Of a stretch of DNA of 32,288 bases, positions 1-7,024 are shown in pieces. The stretch comes from Christensenellaceae bacterium (lineage in GTDB: Bacteria; Bacillota; Clostridia; Christensenellales; UBA1750). The stretch's first letter is position 1. Each line of letters opens with the position of its first letter. The stretch covers positions 1 through 32,288 of the forward strand of contig JAITGM010000049.1 in assembly GCA_031280685.1 (NCBI GenBank), given 5' to 3'. The notes under the pieces were generated by a model. It had not been told where the DNA came from. It saw nothing but the letters and a program-made list of their open reading frames with translations, and searched no databases. The position numbers and the translations under genes are program-made.

Positions 1-43
1 TAGTTGACCGCGCTTTTTATGTGGCGTTGCCTAACAATCGGGC

Positions 44-76
44 AATGCACACAGCAAGCCCGAAATGCACACAGCA
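44..76. repeat. Two direct copies of a 13-mer, 20 bp apart
   Basis: The 13-mer AATGCACACAGCA occurs at 44-56 and again at 64-76. It lies in the AT-richer stretch beyond the point where recombinase similarity ends. Two copies are too few to call an array. They could be recombinase sites or chance. Confidence 0.5.
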
Positions 77-119
77 GACGGGAATAATTAAATTGTATCA
101 ATTTCGTAGTTATTATTTC

Positions 120-154
120 CGAAAAATGGACTAAATTGGTAAATCCATTTTTCG
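120..154. repeat. 11-bp perfect inverted repeat at the recombinase break point, plus an 8-bp direct repeat
   Basis: CGAAAAATGGA (120-130) is the exact reverse complement of TCCATTTTTCG (144-154), with a 13-nt spacer. The 8-mer TTTCGTAG also occurs directly repeated at 102-109 and 150-157. Recognisable recombinase sequence ends at about base 122, inside the left arm, so these repeats may mark the rearrangement junction. Confidence 0.6.
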
Positions 155-325
155 TAGCGTAATCCTCAAGAATTGATTTTTGGTTTTTGATACTGTTGCT
201 GTCTCCAAGTTCCGCGTCATCACGGGATAATCTGGAATACAGCGCGGTGATTTTCGTGTTTTTCATAATAGCCTCCTGTGCTTGGAGGGCTTGGTTTGCG
301 GCACTTTGCGCGGTTGCGTTCGTCA

Positions 326-502
326 TCAACACACCTCGCTTTTCATCAGCCGGAGGCATTTGTCCTCCATTGTTTCTTTAGCTGATTCGCTGAAATAGAC
401 AGTCACCTCGTATAAGGTGGAGCCTATCCGTTTCAGCAGTTTACGCGGTTCTTCCCGTTCGGTGTCGGGCGTCGTCGCCGCACTGTTCTGAACAGTCTGC
501 AT
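326..502 (-). CDS. tnpW: TnpW-family transposon-encoded protein
   Basis: This 58-residue protein matches what I recall of TnpW, a small protein of unknown role carried next to TnpV and the large serine recombinase in Clostridia elements. The recognisable core is KRIGSTLYEVTVYFSESAKE followed by T-M-E-D-K-x-L-R-L. Family members share the K-R-I-G-S-T-x-Y-x-V and S-M-E-D-K-I-L-R-L patterns. The start at 502 follows AAGGAG with 9-nt spacing. The stop TGA shares its A with an ATG for the recombinase frame (TGATG), which suggests translational coupling. Function is unknown; identification rests on motif recall and on the neighbouring TnpV and recombinase genes. Confidence 0.72.
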   Translation of the reverse strand: MQTVQNSAATTPDTEREEPRKLLKRIGSTLYEVTVYFSESAKETMEDKCLRLMKSEVC

Positions 503-548
503 ACGTGTCAGCTCCTTATTGAAATTTTAGGTTTGGTGTGCTACAATG

Positions 549-836
549 CTAATTATAGACGAGTTCGGCGAGTATGATTTCGTGAGCGATCTCAATATCC
601 CCGATTTCGTCAATGCGCCTTTCGGCGGCTTCGTCAATCTCGCGCAGGAGGGGAAACAACCGCTCCGTAAGCACGAGCCGACTGTAGGTTATCGGTCTGT
701 GTTCCCGCAAATAGGCGCGGTGCAAACGCGCATATCTGCCGAGCGGTTTATCCCTTTCCTCCGGCGGTATCAGCGCGAGGACGATGTTTGGAAGCAGGTA
801 ATCGCCGACCTGTGTGTACAAGATTTCGTTTGGCAT
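549..836 (-). CDS. tnpV: TnpV-family transposon-encoded protein, internally shortened
   Basis: TnpV proteins are small, usually about 120 residues, and accompany TnpX-type recombinases; their role is unknown. This copy has 95 residues. The start at 836 follows AAAGGAG with 7-8 nt spacing, so the longer open frame up to 953 is not needed. The N-terminus I-L-Y-T-Q-V-G-D-Y-L-L-P-N and the middle PLGRYARLHRAYLREHRP are typical of the family. So is the C-terminal ending I-L-A-E-L-V-Y-N. The segment between the E-R-R-I-D-E region and that ending is about 25 residues shorter than in the family, so it may be an internally deleted relic. It lies upstream of tnpW and the recombinase fragment on the same strand. 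Confidence 0.75.
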   Translation of the reverse strand: MPNEILYTQVGDYLLPNIVLALIPPEERDKPLGRYARLHRAYLREHRPITYSRLVLTERLFPLLREIDEAAERRIDEIGDIEIAHEIILAELVYN

Positions 837-911
837 AAGCAAACTCCTTTCCGTTTGTTGGTTTGGGTTGAGAGGCTGTCCATTTGTGCCGCAAACGTCC
901 GCCCTGCCTGA

Positions 912-948
912 TAATATAGTGATAGTATCATCACTACCCTTTATATTA
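912..948. repeat. Nested AT-rich inverted repeats at the edge of the mobile-element remnant
   Basis: TAATATA (912-918) pairs with TATATTA (942-948). Inside this, TAGTGAT (917-923) pairs with ATCACTA (930-936). The structure lies between tnpV and the first ordinary chromosomal gene and includes that gene's stop codon (946-948). It could be a terminator for the leftward secreted-protein pair or an element end; there is no clear T-run. Confidence 0.5.
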
Positions 949-1272
949 TACATCCCAGCGCTCCCAATCCTCCTTGCTCAGCGCGACCGGGCTATAGACA
1001 AAGCGGGCACCCGCACTGCCGGGTCCATAACTGATCTGCCGCAGCGCGAAGCCTTCTGGGGCCTGCCTGAGCAAATAGAAATGATCGGGAATCCTCACGC
1101 CCTCCAGCGACAGGTCGCTGTTCCGATAGCGATGGTAGTCCATGATGAATGCGGCAAACTCCTCCGTGCTGCTGAACTTCGCGGGGGCGATGCTCGTCGC
1201 AAAGGCGGTACTGGGCAGCAGCAAAAGCGCCGCGAGCAAGGCAGCAACGACGAAGATAAGGTGCCTTTTCAT
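946..1272 (-). CDS. Small secreted protein, paralogue of its upstream neighbour
   Basis: This 108-residue protein has a classical signal peptide: M-K-R, a hydrophobic core rich in Ala/Leu (residues 5-20), and a probable cleavage site after Ala-Phe-Ala (about residue 25). The mature part of about 83 residues aligns by eye with the protein encoded just upstream. Shared features are S-I-A-P near the mature start, an F-x-S-T-x-E-F motif, P-D-H-F-Y (P-I-D-H-F in the other), and Q-I-x-Y-x-P-G with a V-Y-S segment. It lacks the last roughly 45 residues of that neighbour. Its ATG overlaps the neighbour's stop as ATGA (1269-1272) and there is no separate strong ribosome binding site, so translation is probably coupled. 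I do not recognise the family. Confidence 0.68.
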   Translation of the reverse strand: MKRHLIFVVAALLAALLLLPSTAFATSIAPAKFSSTEEFAAFIMDYHRYRNSDLSLEGVRIPDHFYLLRQAPEGFALRQISYGPGSAGARFVYSPVALSKEDWERWDV

Positions 1273-1709
1273 TCCATGTATGGCTCGTAAATGGCAAAGC
1301 CACCCTCGCGGCTTGCAAAGGCCGCCTTGTCTTGCATTCCAAGGCCCAGCGCCGACTCTCTGCAGGCAAGGGTGATGTCGCTTTTGGGGTTGTTCTTCTC
1401 ATAGTTTCCCGGAGGAGAGAAGCTGTATATGACCAAAACGCGGCTTTCGCCCGGCCAATATTGGATTTGCATGGGCTTGATCGGCGGGTTTTTGAGCACG
1501 CAGAAATGGTCGATCGGCACAGGATCAAGCCCAAAGATGCCTTCGCCGTAGGCCGCCTTCAGCTCGCGGTGCTCCCTCACCCACGAAAGGAACTCCTTAG
1601 TGCTGCCAAAGCGCCTCGGCTGCGGCGGGGCGATGCTCGCTGCCTCCACGACGCTGTGCAAGCCAAGCAAGCAGGCCGCAAACAGGGCGAAGGCAAGGCC
1701 TCTTTTCAT
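1269..1709 (-). CDS. Small secreted protein, first gene of a tandem paralogous pair
   Basis: This 146-residue protein starts at the ATG at 1709, which follows AAGGAGG by 9 nt; a longer frame to 1733 has no such site. The signal peptide (M-K-R-G-L-A-F-A-L-F, hydrophobic to about residue 20) has a likely cleavage after Val-Glu-Ala. The mature region carries R-F-G-S-T-K-E-F-L-S-W-V, V-P-I-D-H-F-C-V-L-K, and a Q-I-Q-Y-W-P-G-E-S-R-V-L-V-I-Y-S-F strand-like stretch. No catalytic motif or lipobox is visible. Together with the overlapping downstream paralogue it forms a two-gene unit of unknown function. A small cell-surface or secreted beta-rich protein is the most that can be inferred. Confidence 0.68.
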   Translation of the reverse strand: MKRGLAFALFAACLLGLHSVVEAASIAPPQPRRFGSTKEFLSWVREHRELKAAYGEGIFGLDPVPIDHFCVLKNPPIKPMQIQYWPGESRVLVIYSFSPPGNYEKNNPKSDITLACRESALGLGMQDKAAFASREGGFAIYEPYME

Positions 1710-1824
1710 CAAATCTACCCTCCTTGAAAGCAAGGGCTTTTATGGAGTTCGTATAAGGAATTCGCCAAAGCGCTGCATTTTCCTTCCAAAAACGGGCGAA
1801 AGCCGGCCTTGGGCGCAAAAAGGC

Positions 1825-1855
1825 TTGACTTCGCGCGAGCTTTAAGTTTTATACT
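1825..1855 (+). promoter_or_regulatory. Probable housekeeping-sigma promoter for the aldo/keto reductase gene
   Basis: TTGACT (1825-1830) and TATACT (1850-1855) are separated by 19 bp, slightly longer than ideal. They lie 34 bp upstream of the start codon of the reductase gene, which has its own AAGGAG at 1873-1878. Confidence 0.5.
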
Positions 1856-1888
1856 GAAGGCAAATCATAACGAAGGAGCGATGCAAAG

Positions 1889-2752
1889 ATGGCCATTCCC
1901 TTCCATTCCCTGACCGACAGCTTCACCCTCTCGAACGGCGTAAAAATCCCCTGCGTAGGCTTTGGCATGTGGCAGACGCCCAACGGCGAGGTCGCCGTGA
2001 ACTCGGCGCTGAGCGCGTTGCAGCTAGGCTACCGCCATATCGACACGGCGGAGGGCTACGGCAACGAAGAGAGCGTGGGCCTGGCGCTCAAACAGAGCGG
2101 GCTCAAGCGCGAGGAAGTCTTCGTGACCTCGAAGCTCAACAACCCGCTGCACGGCTACGAAAAGACCCACGCGGCCTTTAAAGAGAGCCTGCAGAAGCTC
2201 GGCATCGACTATTTAGATCTCTTCCTCATTCACTGGCCGAACCCCATCGCCTTCCGCTCGAACTGGCAGGAGGCCAACGCGGGCACCTGGAAGGCCTTTG
2301 AGGAGCTGTATAAGGACGGCAAGCTCCGCTCGATCGGCATCAGCAACTTCCACCCGCACCACATCGAGGCGCTGATGCAGACCGCGACCGTCGCCCCGCA
2401 GGTCAACCAGATTCGCCTTTGCCCGGGCGATACCCAGGAGAAGGTCGTGGAGTATTGCCGCGCGAGAGATATCCTTTTGGAAGCCTACAGCCCGCTGGGC
2501 GTCGGCGCGATCTTCGAAGTGCCCGAAATGAAGGCCCTGGCCGCCAAATACGGCCGCTCAATCGCGCAGATCTGCATCCGCTGGAGCCTGGAGCGCGGCT
2601 ATCTGCCCCTGCCCAAGTCCGTCACGCCCTCGCGCATTGAGGAAAACACAAAGGTGTTCGATTTTGAGCTTGACCCTGCCGACGTGGAGCTGATCGCGAA
2701 CCTCAAGGGCTGCGTGGGCTACGCGCAGGATCCCGACCACACGAGCTTTTAG
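1889..2752 (+). CDS. Aldo/keto reductase (AKR5-like, 2,5-diketogluconate reductase type)
   Basis: A 287-residue cytosolic NAD(P)H-dependent oxidoreductase that reduces aldehydes or ketones to alcohols. It is a full-length single TIM barrel. The AKR signature is clear: G-F-G-M-W-Q near residue 24, then GYRHIDTAEGYGNEESVG (48-64) containing catalytic Asp52 and Tyr57. Lys82 (V-T-S-K) and His115 (L-I-H-W-P) complete the tetrad. G-I-S-N-F-H and E-A-Y-S-P-L-G are present. The usual Q-V-N-Q-I-E-Y-H-P stretch reads Q-V-N-Q-I-R-L-C-P-G-D, a variant active-site wall, so substrate preference cannot be predicted. AAGGAG lies 10 nt before the start. It is upstream of birA with a 26-bp gap and no terminator, so the two may be co-transcribed. 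Confidence 0.93.
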   Translation: MAIPFHSLTDSFTLSNGVKIPCVGFGMWQTPNGEVAVNSALSALQLGYRHIDTAEGYGNEESVGLALKQSGLKREEVFVTSKLNNPLHGYEKTHAAFKESLQKLGIDYLDLFLIHWPNPIAFRSNWQEANAGTWKAFEELYKDGKLRSIGISNFHPHHIEALMQTATVAPQVNQIRLCPGDTQEKVVEYCRARDILLEAYSPLGVGAIFEVPEMKALAAKYGRSIAQICIRWSLERGYLPLPKSVTPSRIEENTKVFDFELDPADVELIANLKGCVGYAQDPDHTSF

Positions 2753-2778
2753 GCAAAAAGAACCTAAAACCGGCGAAG

Positions 2779-3759
2779 ATGAGCACGAAAGAGAAGCTTT
2801 TGGAGCTGCTCGCGCAGGCCCGGGGCCAAAGCCTTTCCGGCGAAGAAATCGCCAAGGCCCTGGGCCTTTCGCGCGCCGCCGTCTGGAAGGCTGCCCTAGC
2901 GCTCAGGCAGGAGGGTTACGCGCTGGAGGCGGCACCGCGCAGGGGCTACGCGCTGCTTCCAGGCAGCGGGCCGCTGCGCCTTGAAGCCCTTCTGCCGCAC
3001 CTGAGCGCCGAGGCAAAGCGGGCTGAAATCCAGCTCTTTCAAAGCCTTGAGTCCACCAACCAGGCGCTCAAGGCCCTGGCCTTGCAGGAGGCGCCCCACG
3101 GCACCGCCCTGCTGGCCGAGGAGCAGACCAAGGGGCGTGGCCGCTTTGGCCGTGCCTTCCACTCGCCAAAGGGCACCGGGCTTTATTTGAGCATCCTGCT
3201 GCGCGGCGATTTGCTCAAGGGCAAGATCCCTTCGGCCTTTACGCTTTGCGCGGCGGTCGCCGCCTGTGCGGCCGTCGAGGAAGTCTGCAGCCTGCGGCCG
3301 CAAATCAAGTGGGTGAACGACCTGATGCTAAACGGTAGGAAGGTCTGCGGCATCCTGAGCGAGGCCGCGCAATCGCTCGAGGGCGGCGGGCTGGATTGGC
3401 TGGTCGTTGGCCTTGGCCTGAACGTCAGCACCCGAGCCTTCCCGCCGGAAATCGAGGCCTTAGCGGGCTCGCTCTATGAAGACGCCTCTCCGCCCGAGGA
3501 TCTGCGCCCGCGCCTGGCAGCGGCGCTACTCAATCGCCTTCTTTCACCCCAAACCTGGGCCTTTGGCCCAGAGACCCGCGCGGAATACGAAAAGCGGATG
3601 CTCTTTTTAGGCGAAAGGGCTCTCGTGCGGCTGGGCGAAGAGCGGTTTCAGGCCCGCATTGAGGGTGTGGACGAGCTTGGCCGGCTGCTCGTCGAAAAAG
3701 AAGGCGGCGGCGGGCTAGCCTTGGCTTCATCCGAGGCGCGCATCGAAGCGCCGGGCTAG
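2779..3759 (+). CDS. birA: Bifunctional biotin--[acetyl-CoA-carboxylase] ligase / biotin operon repressor
   Basis: BirA activates biotin with ATP and transfers it to the lysine of biotin carboxyl carrier proteins. Forms with an N-terminal DNA-binding domain also repress biotin genes. This 326-residue protein has that domain: a winged helix at residues 3-60 with a helix-turn-helix around L-S-G-E-E-I-A-K-A-L-G-L-S-R-A-A-V-W-K. The catalytic domain follows: S-T-N (92-94), the nucleotide/biotin loop G-R-G-R-F-G-R (119-125), K-W-V-N-D-L (177-182), G-R-K-V-C-G-I-L-S-E, and G-L-G-L-N-V (211-216). The small SH3-like C-terminal domain spans about 275-326. No good Shine-Dalgarno precedes the ATG, consistent with coupling to the upstream gene. 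The last 42 codons plus the 3' flank are duplicated about 205 bp downstream. Confidence 0.94.
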   Translation: MSTKEKLLELLAQARGQSLSGEEIAKALGLSRAAVWKAALALRQEGYALEAAPRRGYALLPGSGPLRLEALLPHLSAEAKRAEIQLFQSLESTNQALKALALQEAPHGTALLAEEQTKGRGRFGRAFHSPKGTGLYLSILLRGDLLKGKIPSAFTLCAAVAACAAVEEVCSLRPQIKWVNDLMLNGRKVCGILSEAAQSLEGGGLDWLVVGLGLNVSTRAFPPEIEALAGSLYEDASPPEDLRPRLAAALLNRLLSPQTWAFGPETRAEYEKRMLFLGERALVRLGEERFQARIEGVDELGRLLVEKEGGGGLALASSEARIEAPG

Positions 3760-3837
3760 CGCCGGCGCCTTCCCTGCCTAGTGCCTTGCCTTGCATGAGG
3801 GACGGCCGGGCGCGGCATTGCTCAACGTGGTGAAAAT

Positions 3838-3980
3838 GCTGAGCGAAGAGCGGTTTCAAGCCCGCATTGAGGGCGTGGACGAACTTGGCCGGCTGCTCGT
3901 CAAAAAAGAAGGCGGCGGGCTAGCCTTAGCTTCATCCGAGGCGCGCATCGAAGCGCTGGGCTAGCGCCGGCGCCTTCCCT
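3838..3980 (+). repeat. Duplicated 3' end of birA (non-functional second copy; original at 3630-3775)
   Basis: The 143-bp stretch repeats birA bases 3630-3775 with seven substitutions and one 3-bp deletion (one GGC of a GGC run). Most changes are synonymous in the birA frame, and the copy includes the stop codon and the following CTAGCGCCGGCGCCTTCCCT. The frame is open from the ATG at 3837, but it would encode only the C-terminal domain (43 residues) without any catalytic part, so I call it a relic. The transcription terminator lies immediately after this copy, while the gene-proximal copy lacks the terminator's distal arm. This suggests the distal copy marks the ancestral end of the gene. 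Confidence 0.9.
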
Positions 3981-3999
3981 CATCGGCGCTTCGTTTTTT
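3963..3999 (+). terminator. Rho-independent terminator after birA and its duplicated tail
   Basis: AGCGCCG (3963-3969) pairs perfectly with CGGCGCT (3984-3990), followed by TCG and six T residues (3994-3999). It lies at the end of the duplicated birA fragment. Confidence 0.75.
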
Positions 4000-4103
4000 A
4001 TTATGATTTCACAGCTTTTCGCGGCTTTTATCCAAGCCTTGAGGGAAACGCAAGAAAAATGCCTGGCCAAACGGCGAATTTATGCCCTTTGGCCTATCTT
4101 TGC

Positions 4104-4132
4104 TTTACAGGGGGCAAAAATGGCCTTATAAT
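4104..4132 (+). promoter_or_regulatory. Sigma-A-type promoter for the HAD hydrolase-hprK-glk group
   Basis: TTTACA (4104-4109) and a perfect TATAAT (4127-4132) are separated by 17 bp, ending 43 bp before the next start codon. The 3981-4175 gap otherwise holds only the upstream terminator. Confidence 0.75.
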
Positions 4133-4175
4133 CAGCGTAGTAAATCATGCCTAACGGCCCAAAAGGGGTTATTGA

Positions 4176-4970
4176 ATGCCAATTCAACTCATCGCCTTCG
4201 ATTATGACGACACCCTCCTTGCCGACGACCGCACGATCTCGGACGAGAACATTTCGGCGATCGAGTACGCGCGGGCGAAGGGCGTCAAGATCGTGCCGGC
4301 CAGCGGCAGAGCCTATTCCTCTATGCTGCCCTATACCAAGCTTTTTGGCGGGTTTGACGCCATGGTCGCTACCAATGGTTCCCAGGTCTACGACGCTTCG
4401 GGCAAGCGCCTTCAGTTCATCTCGGTCGCGAGGGAGCTGGTTCCCGAGCTTACGCGCTTCGCGGCCGAGGAAGGGGCCTATTTGCAGCTCTATGACGATG
4501 AACTCTTCCTTTTTGAAAGGGACTGCGGCGAAAGCCAACTCTATGCGCGGCTCGCCGGCCTTCAGGGCCGCGCCGTCGGGCCGTTTTCGGCCTTTCCGCT
4601 CGATTTTGACATGCCCAAGCTGCTCTTTATCGAGCTGGACCCCGGCAAGATGGCGGCCCTGCGCCAAAAGGCCCAGGCGAGGTTCGGCCAGAGCCTGGCG
4701 ATCGAGAACTCCAAGAGCATGTACCTTGAGGTCACCAACCCGGCCGCCACCAAGGGCTCCGCGCTCCGCTTCCTTTCCGGCCATTTCGGCATTCCGCTGG
4801 GCGATATGATGGCCATTGGCGACAGCGGGAACGACTTGCCGATGATCGAACTTGCGGGCGTCGGCGTGGCCGTGGGCAACGCGAGGGGCTTCGTGAAGGA
4901 AAAGGCCGACTTCATCTCCGCGCCAAGCTCGGATTCGGGCCTTGGCAAGGCCATCCGCCGCTTTGTGTAA
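4176..4970 (+). CDS. Cof-type HAD-IIB phosphatase
   Basis: Members of this family dephosphorylate sugar phosphates, nucleotides or cofactors such as pyridoxal phosphate in the cytosol; the substrate cannot be read from sequence. The 264-residue length is normal. Motif I is F-D-Y-D-D-T-L, with nucleophile Asp9 and acid/base Asp11. Motif II is P-A-S-G-R (Ser43). Motif III is Lys193. Motif IV is G-D-S-G-N-D (Asp216, Asp220), followed by the family-typical G-V-G-V-A-V-G-N-A. The type IIB cap lies between about residues 80 and 185. AAAAGGGG precedes the ATG by about 8 nt. It leads a plus-strand run with hprK (36-bp gap) and the glucokinase, compatible with a sugar-phosphate role. Confidence 0.9.
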   Translation: MPIQLIAFDYDDTLLADDRTISDENISAIEYARAKGVKIVPASGRAYSSMLPYTKLFGGFDAMVATNGSQVYDASGKRLQFISVARELVPELTRFAAEEGAYLQLYDDELFLFERDCGESQLYARLAGLQGRAVGPFSAFPLDFDMPKLLFIELDPGKMAALRQKAQARFGQSLAIENSKSMYLEVTNPAATKGSALRFLSGHFGIPLGDMMAIGDSGNDLPMIELAGVGVAVGNARGFVKEKADFISAPSSDSGLGKAIRRFV

Positions 4971-5006
4971 GCCATTCCCCTTTGACCACTTTGAAGGAGG
5001 CCTTTC

Positions 5007-5939
5007 ATGATCCTTTTAAAGAACTTCGTCAAGGCCCTGGATCTTGAGATTCTCGAGCCCGGGCCGAATAAGGAGCTGCCCATCTCCGTGGCCGATATTA
5101 GCCGCCCCGGCCTTCAGCTTTCGGGTTTTTTCGACTATTTCGCGACCGAGCGCGTGCAGATCATCGGCCATGCCGAGATGGAGTACCTTCTCGCCCTGCC
5201 GCCGACGGTCAGGCAGGAGCGGATCCAGCGCTATATGAACCACCCCCTGCCGGTGGTCGTCCTTTCAAGGGACATGCCCTGCCCTCCGGAACTCCTCGAG
5301 GCAGCGCGGCGCTACAACATCCCGCTTCTGCGCTCAAAGATGGTCACCACCAGGCTTTCGGTGATGGTCGCGGCCTATATCTCGGGCGAATTGGCCCCGC
5401 GCATCACACGCCATGGCGTGCTGCTCGACGTATTCGGCATCGGCGTGATGATCACAGGCGAATCCGGCGTGGGCAAGTCGGAAGCCGCGCTGGAGCTCGT
5501 CAAGCGCGGGCATCGCCTGGTGGCGGACGATGTGGTAGACATTAAAAAGGTTTCAGATACCCGCCTGACCGGCGCCGCGCCCGATATCGTCCGCAATTTC
5601 ATGGAAATCCGCGGCGTGGGCATCATTAACGTACAGAACATGTACGGCGTAGGCGCGGTGATCGAGAGTAAGTCCATCGAAATGAACGTGCACCTTGAGC
5701 TTTGGGACGATGCCAAGGAATACGACCGCCTAGGCTTCAACGAGGAGTTTACGGCGATTTTGGGCGTGAAGGTGCCCATGATCGTGCTGCCGGTGCGGCC
5801 CGGACGCAACCTCGCCATCGTCATTGAGGTCGCAGCCTCGAATTACCGCCTGAAGTCCCTGGGCTACCACGGCGCCAAGGAGCTCAACGAGCGCCTTCTG
5901 GTCAGAACGCGGGAAAACGAGGAAGACGACATTCCATAA
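5007..5939 (+). CDS. hprK: HPr kinase/phosphorylase
   Basis: HprK/P phosphorylates Ser46 of HPr at high energy state and removes that phosphate with inorganic phosphate. It is the sensor of carbon catabolite control in low-GC-type Gram-positives. The 310-residue protein is full length. The N-terminal domain spans about 1-128. The catalytic domain has His136 in H-G-V-L-L-D-V-F-G, a Walker A loop G-E-S-G-V-G-K-S (151-158), Asp174-Asp175 in V-A-D-D-V-V, and the family signature E-I-R-G-V-G-I-I-N-V-Q (200-210) with following Y-G-V-G-A-V. AAGGAGG lies 7 nt before the ATG. The glucokinase gene follows after 40 bp. No HPr, CcpA or PTS gene is in the window. Confidence 0.96.
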   Translation: MILLKNFVKALDLEILEPGPNKELPISVADISRPGLQLSGFFDYFATERVQIIGHAEMEYLLALPPTVRQERIQRYMNHPLPVVVLSRDMPCPPELLEAARRYNIPLLRSKMVTTRLSVMVAAYISGELAPRITRHGVLLDVFGIGVMITGESGVGKSEAALELVKRGHRLVADDVVDIKKVSDTRLTGAAPDIVRNFMEIRGVGIINVQNMYGVGAVIESKSIEMNVHLELWDDAKEYDRLGFNEEFTAILGVKVPMIVLPVRPGRNLAIVIEVAASNYRLKSLGYHGAKELNERLLVRTRENEEDDIP

Positions 5940-5979
5940 GCCCCAACTGCCTATCATAACGCTTGAAGGAGTGCTTTTT

Positions 5980-6924
5980 ATGATCTATATCGGCGTGGAC
6001 TTAGGCGGCACCAACATCGCCGTCGGCCTGGTGAGCGAAAGCGGCACCATCTTGCGCAAGGGCGAGACTCCAACCCTGCTCGAACGCGGCCCCATCCCCA
6101 TCATTCAGGACATGGGCAGGCTGGCCCTCAAGCTGCTTGAGGACGTGGGCCTGACGGTGGACGACGTGCGCGCCGTCGGCGTGGGCGTGCCCGGCGTGGT
6201 CAACTCTGAAACCGGGGCGATCGCCTTTTGCCCCAACCTTCGCTGGCACAATGTAGATCTCATCCCCATCCTGCAGGAAATCATCGAAAAGCCCATCTAC
6301 ATCGAGAACGACGGCACCGTGGCCGGTCTGGCTGAATCCGTCGCGGGGGCGTCAAAGGGCGTGAAAAACTCAATCTTCCTCACCCTTGGTACGGGCATAG
6401 GCGGCGGCATCGTCATCGACCGCAAGATCTACTCGGGCACACACCACGTGGGCAGCGAGCTTGGCCACATGGTCATCAAGTTCGACGGGCGCGAGTGCGG
6501 CTGCGGCTTCAGGGGCTGCTGGGAGCAGTACGCTTCCGCCACCGCTCTCATCCGCATGGGCCGCGAGGCGGCAACGGCCCAGCCCAACAGCGCGATTTTG
6601 CGCCTGGCTGGCGGGGATTTAGAAAAGATCGAGGCCAAGACCGTCATCGACGCGGCGCGAGAGGGCGATCCCGAAGCGCTCGCCGTCTATGACGAATACA
6701 TCGGCTATCTGGCCATCGGCATCCTCAACCTCATCAACAGCTTTGACCCCGAAATCATCTGCCTGGGCGGCGGTCTTTCCCGCGCGGGGGAATTTTTGCT
6801 CAATCCCCTGCGCGAGAAGCTCAAGCCTATGATCTTCTACAAGGATCTGCCCTACGCTTCGATCAAACTCGCCACCCTTGGCAACGACGCGGGCATCATC
6901 GGCGCCGCCATGCTGGGCAGGTAG
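5980..6924 (+). CDS. glk: ROK-family glucokinase
   Basis: Phosphorylates glucose (or a related hexose) with ATP to the 6-phosphate. The 314-residue protein is cytosolic. The start at 5980 follows GAAGGAG by 8 nt; the in-frame GTG at 5971 overlaps the Shine-Dalgarno and is less likely. The ATP loop is G-V-D-L-G-G-T-N at residues 5-12. The catalytic Asp lies in I-E-N-D-G-T (Asp111), and the second phosphate loop is L-G-T-G-I-G-G-G. The ROK zinc motif is E-L-G-H-M, then C-G-C-G-F-R-G-C-W-E. Position after hprK suggests a role in non-PTS sugar use. The exact hexose (glucose versus N-acetylmannosamine or others) is inferred from overall similarity to bacterial GlcK. Confidence 0.9.
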   Translation: MIYIGVDLGGTNIAVGLVSESGTILRKGETPTLLERGPIPIIQDMGRLALKLLEDVGLTVDDVRAVGVGVPGVVNSETGAIAFCPNLRWHNVDLIPILQEIIEKPIYIENDGTVAGLAESVAGASKGVKNSIFLTLGTGIGGGIVIDRKIYSGTHHVGSELGHMVIKFDGRECGCGFRGCWEQYASATALIRMGREAATAQPNSAILRLAGGDLEKIEAKTVIDAAREGDPEALAVYDEYIGYLAIGILNLINSFDPEIICLGGGLSRAGEFLLNPLREKLKPMIFYKDLPYASIKLATLGNDAGIIGAAMLGR

Positions 6925-6962
6925 CCCCCCAAGCACCCGCAAAAGAGCCAAGGAACGCGCAA

Positions 6963-6994
6963 AAAAGCGCCCGCTTATAGAAGCGGGCGCTTTT
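6963..6994. terminator. Bidirectional terminator between glk and the leftward regulatory operon
   Basis: AAAAGCGCCCGCTT (6963-6976) and AAGCGGGCGCTTTT (6981-6994) form a perfect 14-bp stem with a 4-nt loop. It has T-tracts on both strands, placed between convergent genes. Confidence 0.9.
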
Positions 6995-7024
6995 CAAGGC
7001 CCAAAACGGGACGGCGGCGCAAAT

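Larger units (their letters stand above)
1..266 (-). pseudogene. Truncated large serine recombinase (TnpX/TndX-like), N-terminal fragment running off the window edge
   Basis: Large serine recombinases excise and integrate Tn4451/Tn5397-type elements using a catalytic serine near the N-terminus. The start at 266 follows AGGAGG with 5-nt spacing. The first 48 residues look like a genuine resolvase N-terminus: TALYSRLSRDDAELGDSNSI carries the Y-x-R-x-S catalytic motif (Ser11 or Ser14), followed by KNQKSILEDYATKNGFTN. In the family the sequence then continues with a phenylalanine-valine-aspartate-aspartate-glycine motif. Here, after His47-Phe48 (around base 122), it becomes unrelated to the family, although the frame stays open to the window edge. 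The break coincides with an inverted repeat at 120-154. The gene is therefore probably broken, not merely cut by the window. An ATG at 326, overlapping the stop of the upstream gene, is an alternative start that would add 20 residues. Confidence 0.72.

Noticed and set aside
44..76. CRISPR-like repeats
   Set aside because: Only two 13-bp units with a 7-bp gap; no array, leader or cas gene.
187..381. 64-codon plus-strand open frame at the left edge
   Set aside because: It is antisense to the recombinase fragment and the end of tnpW, which have recognisable motifs and ribosome binding sites.
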